Below, piece after piece: positions 38,139 to 48,061 of a stretch of DNA of 64,000 nt (positions are counted from its first letter, which is position 1; the number at the start of each line of letters is the position of its first letter). Origin of the DNA: Odiellus spinosus (lineage: Eukaryota; Arthropoda; Arachnida; Opiliones; Phalangiidae); assembly GCA_963920705.1 (NCBI GenBank), contig OY987227.1:17323434-17387433 (forward strand). The letters run 5' to 3'. The translations under genes and the position numbers were made by a program. The notes under the pieces were generated by a model. The model was not told the DNA's origin. It saw nothing but the letters and a program-made list of their open reading frames with translations, and made no database searches.

Positions 38139-39722
38139 ATGGCAAATCACTACGAAATTCCTTCATGGTAAAAAGTGTAATTATAAACAAGAGTGTACCA
38201 ACTCTTGTTATAACTTTTATAACGTGTTAATCAAAATTGTGCTTTGTACAGGGCCGGAAAACCACCGATTGGTTTGCATCTGGATGTATTAAAGGGCGAT
38301 AGATTGATTCAGGTGCGTGTCCTCATTGGCTTAAATGAGAAAATGATTTCAGAAATAGAAGCACTTTAAGATCATAAAAGGCTCATTTCAATGGTTTTTT
38401 GAGTTTCAAATGAAGTGCAAGATTAATACAAAGAAGGTTTTAGGCATCCAAGAATACAGCATTTTCTTCAAGATGTTATGAGCTTTCTAACAGTTGCCAC
38501 CCCCCATTATAGAAACTGATGATTGACGAGAAGAAATGTTACTTGTTTGGACGAAACGCCCAACTGAATGACTTTATTATTGACCACGCTTCTTGTTCCC
38601 GAGTTCATTCGGCTCTCGTATATCACAAACACCTCAACCGTGCATTTTTGGTTGACTTGGGAAGCAGTACGTATTTCTCTAGAGTGAGCTTAAGGTAAAA
38701 TCTTAGAGATAATCAATAAATATTGATAAACAGTTTAAATTTTAAGTTCTAAAAGCCACTTCTAGTTTCGTGTTAGCTTATAGAATGTAAAACTATAGAA
38801 GTATCCTGTTAAATTTCATTTTAGCTCACGGAACATTCATTGGAAGTGTTAGATTGGAGAAGCATAAACCTACTCAACTTCCGGTTGACAGTAACTTCCA
38901 TTTTGGAGCTTCCACTCGCAACTATATTTTGAGAGAGAGACCTCACAAAGGAACTCGAACGACAGATGAAATGGGGGAAGAGATTGAAGGAGGTTTGCTG
39001 GGTTTACCAGAAACTGAAACCGAGCTTGATGTAATCAACTATTAAAAAAATCTCCCGTCATTCTCTCTAAAAAAACTAAAGCACATTTTGATTTTATAGA
39101 ACTTAACAGAATTTAACACGGCTCATAATAGGAGAATCAGTATGCTTGGTATTCCTGATGAAGAAATTAGGCCGGCAAATAGAAAAAGGAAAGGTATTAA
39201 CGTGAAATTTAGAGACGAAGAAGACATAATCAACCCGGAAGATGTTGACCCTTCAGTGGGGAAGTTTAGAAATCTCGTTCACACTGCCGTCATACCGACT
39301 AAAGTAAATCTCAAAGTGACGAGAATCTTAACAAATGTCAAGAAATCAATTCTTACAATGGTTTTCTATATTCCACCCAGAAATTAAAAACCGAAGGATC
39401 ACTAATGGGAGTCATGAACAATGAAAGAAGGCCAGATCCTTACAGTTCTTTCCATTCGCAACATTTTGGAAGAGAGAATGACAATCAATCCCACATAAGT
39501 CCTTTATTCTCACCAACATTATCCGTTAAACTGGGTATTCACCTTCCAAATCCGGCTCCGGATGTTGAATTAGCACCGATCGAGGAAGAAGTACAACCCG
39601 TTTCGATGGTTCCCACCTCAGTTCGATTACAAGAGTCAAATTTACCTCCTGAACCCAAGAAAAAGAAATACGCCAAAGAGGCTTGGCCTGGAAAAAAGCC
39701 TTTACCATCATTGTTGGTTTGA
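38139..39722 (+). CDS. PPP1R8: nuclear inhibitor of protein phosphatase 1 (NIPP1)
   Basis: NIPP1 is a nuclear PP1 regulatory subunit that also binds splicing factors through its FHA domain. Six exons: 38139-38167, 38252-38312, 38513-38666, 38825-39030, 39100-39303 and 39381-39722; phases join and total 996 bp (331 residues; human about 351). The start MANHYEIPSW continues AGKPPIGLHLDVLKGDRLIQ as in animal NIPP1. The FHA domain (~residues 30-105) shows the FGRN, SCSRVHSALVYHKH and THGTFIG motifs. LLGLPETETELD and LTEFNTAHNRRIS follow. The PP1-docking site at about 181-187 reads KGINVKF, keeping V and F but with Asn where Arg is usual. The conserved C-terminus KKKKYAKEAWPGKKP is present. The end is convergent with TMEM14. 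Confidence 0.97.
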
Positions 39723-40744
39723 TGATTAATATTAAATATTAATGAACTCTCGAACCGAAAAAGAGCCACAAGTCAGAAACTGTTCAATTCGGGTTTTATT
39801 TTTTAAAAAACGATGCCTAATTATTACTACAAGAGATGCAAATGTGTTAAGATGGAATAATACCCAAGTAGGTTTAGCATTGTAATATTAATTAGGCATC
39901 CTTAGAAATAAAGTATCCTTGACACTCGATGTAACTTGATAAAAATTAGAAGTAACTGTATCTAAAAATGACTGTCAATAAGATTTCTAGACCCATGTTA
40001 CGAACATTTACTTAGTTATTAAAACCCGCAGCATGACCAGTCTTCCCACATTCTTTTTTTTCAATGCCTTCTAAATTTTTCTATCATTTCACTTGGTTTC
40101 ATTGACACCACTGCATATTTATCTATTCTTTCAAATTCACCCACAGATCAATGAACCCCTCTCCCAAAAAATAAGTTGGGCAAACTAAATTGGTATCGAT
40201 GATACAAGAAAATTATTAAAAAACTTACTGGAAAATAATAATATACATTCAAATGTAATTCTGTTTTTGTAGAACCATTACTAAAATTTAGTCTAATTAG
40301 CATTAAATTCATAGTTTCTGATTTATCCTATAATTTGAATAGATTAAACTCAAAAATTTTCCTAGATTCCCTATAAATCACATCCACAAATTTGCCATTT
40401 CATTGTGCAAATAAGTGTTTGCAGTTATTTAAATTTCTACAAGAGTATAAAGGGACGAAGAATCTATATTGGTTTCATTTTTCTCGATATAAAACGAGCT
40501 ATTCTAATTTAACCATCATTATATATATGTTTCATTGTTACTGTTGATACCTTCATCGCTAATGTCTCATTAAAGTATACTTTGTATATTTGAAAAATCA
40601 ACGAAGTCTCTTTTAATTCGTATCAATTATAGAAAAATTTCAGATTTACCGACACTTAACATTTAGAAATAAGTATAGAAAATAAAAAACTGTAATAAAT
40701 TTGGCAAAGAGAAACGTATTATGTACGTTGGAATGTCACGCAAT
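39723..40744. other. convergent intergenic interval, NIPP1 and TMEM14 3' flanks
   Basis: About 1 kb of AT-rich sequence with no coding frame. It must hold both 3' untranslated regions. Confidence 0.5.
39907..39912 (+). terminator. possible poly(A) signal of NIPP1
   Basis: AATAAA about 185 bp beyond the NIPP1 stop codon on the same strand; other candidates exist further on. Confidence 0.35.
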
Positions 40745-41248
40745 TTACTTTCGATAAGCTCCCGGAGTAGTCAACGCTCTTATAGCGAATCTTGTGACAA
40801 TGGCCAAACTCAGAATGGAAATCAGCCCCGCAGGCATGAATTTACCAGAATTGTAAAATCTAAAGCCCATGATACCCCCCAGAATCGTTGATGCTCCTAA
40901 AACAAATAGTTAAGTTTCAAATTTTTAGGGGATTGTATACAACTTGCGAAAATCTCACCAAACGCTACGTAATAATTGTCAGGGTTTTGAGAAGTTTGAT
41001 AAGCGCCGTAACCCAATATAGAACCAAATAGCAATCCAGCGGCTAGGGATCCAGTACTTCCTAATCAGAAGAGACAATCAATGTTACAATTAAAATGCCT
41101 TTAATTTCAAAAATATTTAAATCAAAAGCTAAGCCTTGGCTAACTTTTTTTTTTTTTGTATTTACCACTTACCAGCTTTAACAAATCCCATTATTCCACC
41201 TAGGGCAACAGTTGCGGCGTAACCAGCGGTAATAAAATCGATTCCCAT
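40745..41248 (-). CDS. TMEM14C: transmembrane protein 14 family (TMEM14C-like)
   Basis: TMEM14 proteins are small multi-pass membrane proteins; TMEM14C is a mitochondrial inner-membrane protein linked to porphyrin import in vertebrate red cells. Three exons: 41248-41173, 41060-40959 and 40896-40745, total 330 bp (109 residues; human TMEM14C 112). The sequence is Gly/Ala-rich with several hydrophobic helices: [18 protein letters not shown], then [38 protein letters not shown] and [16 protein letters not shown]. The [11 protein letters not shown] and SGKFMPAGL strings are family hallmarks. Which of TMEM14A/B/C it corresponds to is not certain, since invertebrates often have one copy. No leader peptide is apparent. 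Confidence 0.93.
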
Positions 41249-41974
41249 TTTAATTTTATCAATTGATACTTAAACTAATTGAACTTCTCAGGAAAATGTA
41301 AAATAGCAACAACGAATGGAAAAGAACACAACCAACTTGAACCAAGTACCCCGGGCCTTTTTTTATTATTGACGTGTTATTGAACTTATTGATGAAAGTA
41401 AAATAAACAGCTCACCAGAGGGAGCACTGCACTGTGGCAGATACAAGCCTATATAATCATATGCTCCGGGTTCGTTTGGAACTTTGGAACCATGTTGGGA
41501 CATGTCACATGATGGGGCTGCCATAAAACTAGGCGACATTATATTAATATATTTGCTTTCACTGCACCCCCTTTTTTACAGAGGCTGTTGTTTTGTAATC
41601 CTACTATCTCTTCTTTCCAATTCTGAGTAAACGGCCCCTGAGTAAAGCCGCATTCAAACTACAGACTTTAACTGTTTAACTATTTTTTAAAAGTGAAAAT
41701 GGAAAGTTTTGAGATCAGTTGTGGAAGTTATTTGTCAAAAAAAGGAATTATTAGCATGAAAAGTCGATTTGAACATTCGAAACTGTTTGAAAATGGTTGA
41801 CAGTGTCTAGTGTGAATGTAGCTCTAGAGTTAAGGCACTTCCAGCAACCAAAAAATGTGGACAAACGCTGATTGGACGATTTTAAACTTCAACCTACTTC
41901 CACTCTGAATAAAAATACATCATTACGCATATATTTACGTAGTTATTAAAAATCTGTTTAATGGCCTTCAACAA
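41249..41974. other. intergenic interval between TMEM14 and PAK1IP1
   Basis: It holds the TMEM14 promoter and the PAK1IP1 3' flank. The part at about 41645-41835 begins GCCGCATTCAAACTACAGAC and ends GTCTAGTGTGAATGTAGC, an imperfect inverted pair that may be a small decayed MITE. Confidence 0.45.
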
Positions 41975-43573
41975 TTACTTCTTTCTCTTTTTACTGGAAG
42001 GTTCATCTTCCTTATTAGATTCTTCTTCACCTAATATAATTGTCTTAACGATTGTCTTTCTGGTTCCATACACTGAGAGACAAGTTGGACGACACTGTGT
42101 GTTGATTTCCGTGATTAATTTCGGTTCCTTTTTTAACTAAAAATTAAAGAAGCATATTAAGTATTATTTCAATTTGATTTGATTTCAAAATAACATTTGA
42201 CACTCACCGCTTTGGGCTTCATTTTAATTCTAAATATTTTTATGAAACCATCGTTAGAAACGGAAACCAGCCACCTAACATTTTCTTTTACTTCAAAACT
42301 CTCCAAAGCTTTAACCCTAATTAAAATCAGAAATACAAGTTTTAATAAAACTGTTAAACCTCCAAAGCGAAATAAAAAATGTTTCAAACCTCTTTTCGTG
42401 AGCCTTGAATTTATTTAAACAAGATTTGTTCTCTACATCGTGAATTTGAATTTCTTCATTTTCCCCACCAATAGCCACAATACTTTCCTGCGTGCGAAGA
42501 AAAATACTTAATTTAACAATGACATATTTTTTCAAATAAAAATGGTATCAATTTTCTTACACTTAGAAAGTCGACAGTTGCAATACGACTTCCAAAATTA
42601 ATTTTGTATTTAACTCCAAAATCCTAAAAAAATATATATATATAAGCGTTACATGAAGGTTCTAAAGCTTTGACATATAAACAATATAAAAACTAAAGGT
42701 TACTGCGGTACTGTAAACGTCTAACTCTTTATCAATCGTGCAAATAAAACAAGAAGCCTCTGGACTCCATTTTACTAACTCCGAAACTGTGAATATAAAA
42801 ATAAAATATAGGTTGTAAAGTCAAACTTAACGAAATTGTTGATAAAACTTACCAAATTTAAGATTTGTAATGTAAGCCGAACGACCTTTCACTAGATTCC
42901 ACGATCGCAAGGTTTTATCTTTTGAAGTTGAAAGAAGTAATTTGTGACTGGGATGAACTGATACGCTATTGATTGATTTCCTGATCAAAACAAATAGTTA
43001 AATAAATATAAAAAGACGTTACTAATAATTCGTATAGAACCGTACTTATGGCCCCTCAACGTTTTTTGACATTGCCAGTTATTTGTGGAAAATATGCATA
43101 TGTTTCCATCATCGCTGGAGCTAACCAAGTGAGAATCTCCGATGAATTTGACATCGGTGACAGTTCCTAAAATATAAAAATATTGGTACAGATGAAGTCA
43201 AACAATCAGATCTAAGTAGCTTACCGTTATGCTGTAATAATGTTCCAAATTCACTTCCAGTTTTCATATTAACTATTTTAACACTCTCGTCGATACCTCC
43301 CGATGAAAGGTACTTTGAACAAGAATCAAGACAGCGAACTGATCCAATATGGCTGTGATTCGCGAAGCACTGCTTTAAAGAATATCCCTAATGATGATAA
43401 AAAACGACAATTGGCATATTATAATATATTATCTTCTAAAAATTAATTGTTATAATTTGTAAGCCTCGGTTTTAAACACTCACGTCGTCATCTTTTATTA
43501 ATTGATAACCCAATACGTATTCTTCATAGGTTCCAATTACGATCCTAAGATTTAATAACGCTTCTTCGTCCAT
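41975..43573 (-). CDS. PAK1IP1: p21-activated kinase-interacting protein 1-like (PAK1IP1/Mak11)
   Basis: PAK1IP1/Mak11 is a nucleolar WD40 protein needed for 60S ribosomal subunit maturation; the human protein was first reported as a PAK1 inhibitor. Nine exons: 43573-43484, 43387-43225, 43166-43046, 42980-42853, 42786-42704, 42623-42561, 42487-42390, 42316-42208 and 42136-41975; phases join, total 1,017 bp (338 residues; human about 392). WD-type repeats are visible: YLSSGGIDESVKIVNMKTG, HLVSSSDDGNICIF, GHKKSINSVSVHPSHKLLLS and STSKDKTLRSWNLVKGRSAY, the last being the strongest family match. The tail is basic (SSKKRKK), as expected of a nucleolar protein. All eight introns are 58-96 bp. It diverges from the LRR gene, 600 bp away. 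Confidence 0.94.
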
Positions 43574-44173
43574 TTAATTCGAGTAGTTTAATACAATATA
43601 ATTAATATTTAAAATTATCTAGGAACAGAAATGTGTCACCGTCACCGTACGTAACCACGTTTGACTCCGAGGCCGGAGCAGACGACAAAAATTTAATGGT
43701 CATGTCACGTGATCCCTTGATAGTGTCGCCCTCGTTGGTGAATTTTAAAAACTACAATTGTATTGTATCAACTACAAACTTTACTGTAGCTAAAAGCAAA
43801 GTAAAGGATTTTAAACTTAACTTACTCTTCGTTGATAAAAGGTTCTTAACTCAATACAGGCTTAAGTTGGAACAAAACAATATTAAATAAAAATATAAGA
43901 AACAGTCTGTAAATTGTTTGGACTCGGGAGATAATTCATTACTGAGACTCTGAGAGAAGCCAATTTAAATTGTAGGGGCTATGCTTCTCTGATTATTTAA
44001 TTTAAATGTAACAAATTAAGATATTTTCAGATATTTAATATAGTTTTAATTTAGAAGTCTATAAAATTGGCGGCGGTCGAGTTTCATTTCTGAATATTTA
44101 AATAAGCTGGGAGTATTACTTGAAGTTGATTGTATTTGTAAGCCCTTTGCACCATCAAAAAGCTTTAGTTATT
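43574..44173. promoter_or_regulatory. shared intergenic promoter region, PAK1IP1 / LRR gene
   Basis: A 600-bp gap between two divergent start codons. The open frame at 43633-43890 lacks an ATG and has no family features, so I do not call it. Bidirectional promoter use is inferred from geometry. Confidence 0.45.
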
Positions 44174-46017
44174 ATGTCCCCAGCTGTTTTTCATTCCTAC
44201 GAATATTTGCTTTTGAAAAATCTTGACAATGATCCTGCTAATTGGCAAGAAATTCAAGAATTCCTATCAAAAGACAAACCACCACAGGTTCGGATAAATT
44301 CCATCAGTTGACACTTTATTAATCAACCCTTAATCTCTTATTATCAATTATAATAATTGCAGATTAATTCAAATCTATGGTTCCTACCAATCACACTTGA
44401 AAAAACGAAAGATCGATTTCCATCGTTTATTCGAAGCCTCATAGCTTCCAAGTACTTTAGTACCATCGCTTCAACACATGCTGATTCTCTATTAACGAGA
44501 TATCTAAATCATTTTGAGTTTGTTGAATTTCACCTGGATAGTATTTTTAAGTATCGTTATATGGAAGAGACTATTTTACCTAAAGAAGTAATTAATTTCT
44601 AAAATATAGTGTCAAAATATTTACCGCATTTAATACATGATCCTTTATTCTATCTTAAAGCTATTCAACTGCCCAAATTTGAAGGTGTTGTCGTTGAAAT
44701 ACAACTTCTTAGAGTCTTTACCTGCCTGCATCGGCAGATTACAGAAATTAGAATATCTAGGTCTGACAGGAAATCGGCTACAGAACTACGCTATTCCTCG
44801 ATCTCTAGTTTTCTGTCGAAATCTGAGAGTGTTATTACTAGATGACAATTTGTTAGACGCCCTTCCGGGATTTTTGCTTCAAATGCCATCGCTACAAACA
44901 GTTCACCGCCATGGGAATCACAACTACTTTAAAGCCACCTTCATGTGGTTAGTGCTATTCTCGTTGTATCCAGAATACACTCCAAAAAATCCTTGGTTTA
45001 ACATTATTTTCAACCTCTACAGGTACCATACAGATTTCAACGATCGCATTTTAGCCATAAGTGGTTCTCATTCGGATCAATCTATTAACCAAGAAGAAGT
45101 GGTGTCAGTGGCGGGAATTGAATGCGAACAACCCATCCTTAGATCACCGCATAGCCTCCAATTTCTTAGTGCTCAAACGGTTATTGGAACCAAAATGAAC
45201 ATTTTTTATAACTGGTCTTACGCGTACACCCCTCGTTGCAAATCAAAAATTCGTTTACCCGATGTTTTAGTCGACTACGTGTCAGATATTTACCCAATGT
45301 TTAATGTTTGTGGGAATTGCAATACCGCCAAACTTCAAGATTACGCCGGTTACAAAGTATTCACCTTCAAAAACCCTTACTTGGGGAATACTTGCGTTCC
45401 TTTCCAACACTGGGCTTGTTCCCTAAGATGTGCCGAGGCCATTGAAATTCCTGCCAGAGTTGAGCAAATGTTATCAGCGATGCAAATGGTGCTTAACCTT
45501 AAAATAACTTTAGCTAAGGTGGAGGACTCAGTTTGAAAAATGTTACCTCACAATGAATGAAGTAACTTCAATCTGGTTTATGTAGTCACATTGACGTTTT
45601 TCAAGCTCAAGTCCCTTGAATACAATCATGGCTGAAGAATCAATTAACCCAGGGCATGGATTTAGTTCCCTCAAACTGAGATTTAACAATTCTTCGTCCA
45701 TGATACAATTTATACTAATGATGGGTCGATAACAATGTTTAAGATAGATGGGGCTCGTGACGTCAGATTTTTGTTGCAAAAATTAATTTCGCACCAAAAA
45801 TCTTGGTTAAATCTTGATATAGATATCAATACATTATCAACTAATAAACGCTAATCTCATTATTTTTCTTTAGGACTTGGAATACAAACGATACATTCAA
45901 GCGGCGCAAGAAGGTTGCCCGTCTTGCGGCAGGCCTTACAAAGGAGGCAAACACTATAACTTAAACACTAGGCATTCTAGGACGAATCAAAGAAACAAAA
46001 ATTGCGTCATACTTTAG
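44174..46017 (+). CDS. leucine-rich-repeat protein, LRRC58-like
   Basis: Four exons: 44174-44287, 44363-44587, 44661-45518 and 45874-46017, all phase 0, total 1,341 bp (446 residues). The middle holds a few LRRs (LKVLSLKYNFLESLPACIGR, LEYLGLTGNRL, LRVLLLDDNLLDALPGFLLQ). The C-terminal part has SLQFLSAQTV and a CGNC ... CSLRC pair at about 330-370, then a second CPSCGRPY in the last exon; these look like zinc-binding cysteines. The layout (short LRR block plus a Cys-pair tail) resembles LRRC58, a recently described ubiquitin-ligase substrate adaptor, but identity is uncertain. The N-terminal ~110 residues are not recognised. A 75-bp piece at 44948-45022 has GTTAGT and CCTCTACAG ends, contains no stop and is in frame: it is either a short intron (421 residues) or coding. 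Confidence 0.82.
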
Positions 46018-46790
46018 AAAATAATAACTAAAGTGTGAAATAAAATTTGTAAATGATAAAGAGGCAAAAACGGTTTTTATATAAAAAAGTTGAGTGTTGT
46101 AGGCCCAGCGCTAAAAAATTTTAAAAATCTATTTCATGTAAGAAAGTGTATTATATTTTAAACCTATCTTGATATTACGCTTGCAAAAAAATAATCTACG
46201 AACCTTTTAGGGTCAAAGATGAACCCTTTTTAACTATCGTGTACCAAGGAGAAAGATTTGTACTATATAACAGATTTTGTAAGACTAAATATAACCCTGA
46301 ATGATAACGAGGCTTGATTATACACACCTTAATAGGAACATTTTAATTGTATAGTTTTGATCTGTGATACTTCAAAAAAATTGTACGCTTAAAGAGTGTG
46401 GTGCCAAAGATGATGCAAATAAAGTTTTTTATTTCCCTAATGCTGATTCGTAACTCAAAGAGACTCGACAGACCTGGTTTGAAAACTTCACTTAACAATG
46501 AATGTAATTTCATTCTGGTTTTCAAGTCACAAAAAATCTGCCCCTATAGATTGAGTCACTTTAAAAGGAGGAAAGAAAATTACGCTAATTTGAAACTACT
46601 CCTATAAAAATTCTATAGTCTATTCTATTCCACCTAGGGTTGGTACAGCCGATAAAATATAATGAAAACCCTAGTTTTTGCTTCCTGCAAACTTCAGGTT
46701 ATAAAATGGGATGTTTAAATTTTATAATTGATGATTTTAAATTAATAATTCTGTGCTCTTGTTCAAGAGGAAAGAATTAATAATTCTTTA
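46018..46790. other. convergent 3' flank of the LRR gene
   Basis: AATAAA at 46039-46044, 22 bp after the stop codon, is a plausible poly(A) signal. The remainder is AT-rich; the paired open frames at 46343-46607 are antisense shadows of each other. Confidence 0.45.
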
Positions 46791-47730
46791 GTTCAGTGAT
46801 GGTTTTAAACTTATGATATCAAATTTTCGAAAATAAATTGAACTTATGATGTTACACTTTGAAAATAAGTTATAAACTTATAACAAATGAGAAAAAAAAC
46901 TTCTGTAATTTCTTTGAAAATAACAAAAGTTGTAGACTTATGATATCACTTCTTTCGAAAAATATGTAATAAGCTTATTTCGAAAAGTTATAATCTTATG
47001 ATATCTTCTTTCGAAAAAGTTATAATCTTATGATATCTTTCGAAAAAGTTATACTCATGATATCAGAAATAGATGAACCGAAATTATCAACGAGAGCTTA
47101 GATTGGGAAATGCATTTTATTTGGAGTGAATGGGGAGGGTAAGCACTGGGGGAATGGGCTTCCTCGGCCTCAATGAAATACCGAGGAGGATCTTGGGAAA
47201 CTGATCGCCCCACGTAGCGACGGCTGCAAACCAAACCAGGTGGCGCATTCAACGTTTCTCGGCTAGGTGAAATTCCGCGGGGGAGGGGGCTACAACTGTC
47301 GTCTAAGAGAGGGGAAACGGAGAACTTGCCTGTGGCGTTAGAGGAATAGCTCGTTGATAATTTCGGTTCATCTATTTCTGATGATATCACTTCTTTCGAA
47401 AAAGTTATACTCATAATATCACTTCTTTCGAAAAAGTTATACTCATGATATCACTTCTTTCGAAAAAGTTAACTTTGTAACATCTGAATATAATTAAGCT
47501 ATAAACTGAAATCATTCACATCACATTCAAAAATAAGTTATAAGTATGTCATATCTTCGAAAATAAATCATAAGATTATGACGATCACATCTTTGAAGAT
47601 AAGATAAACTTCTGATGTCACACCATCGAAAATAACTTACGATGTCATCTTTAAAGAGAAGTTATAAGCTTATAAGGATGCTACATCTTACAAAATAACA
47701 TAAGCTTATGATGACGCAAGCTTATAATTA
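46791..47730. repeat. 32-bp satellite array, interrupted by an element
   Basis: The clearest unit is ACTTCTTTCGAAAAAGTTAT followed by ACTCATGATATC, 32 bp, with good copies on both sides of the element at 47064-47380 (about 46965-47063 and 47387-47475). Toward both ends the units decay into related TTATAAGCTTATGATATC and CGAAAATAAGTTATAA pieces. Roughly 0.6 kb of array remains once the insertion is removed. Confidence 0.85.
47064..47380. mobile_element. family D inverted-repeat element, 7-bp TSD, inside the satellite
   Basis: The 317-bp element has 31-bp perfect terminal repeats starting CAGAAATAGATGAACCGAAA and ending with the exact inverse. It is flanked by ATGATAT at 47057-47063 and 47381-47387. 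Removing the element and one duplication restores CTCATGATATCACTTC, the intact satellite unit, which proves the boundaries. The interior is GC-richer than its surroundings. The open frame at 47055-47414 (-) merely reads through it. Confidence 0.92.
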
Positions 47731-48061
47731 TTAATATTATAAATGGGTTCGAACTTCTTGGTCATGACGCACTGTTTCAAATGGATTGCAATGAAATAGG
47801 ATTGAAAATATTTTTTGTTTTATATTAAATTAATAAGATTACATACTTTTTGGTCAATTATACATAGTTTTTTTTTTTTTTTTAGATTAAAGATGTAAAA
47901 CTTCTCGTTAAAATAAGTATATTTAATGTATATCAAAAAGGATGGATTATATTAATTAGTTTTTAAAATAAATCACGAATTTTTAAAGCACCTAATTATA
48001 GAGAAGCTTTACATCTTTATATTATACTTACGTCACAACTCGGTCCCACAAACACTAACAT
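47731..48061. other. 3' flank of GMAP-210
   Basis: AT-rich with a poly(T) run at 47867-47883; no coding signal. It should hold the GMAP-210 3' untranslated region on the - strand. Confidence 0.4.

Noticed and set aside
47055-47414. 119-residue open frame on the - strand
   Set aside because: It runs through element D and into satellite on both sides; the start and stop are outside the element and no protein family is apparent.
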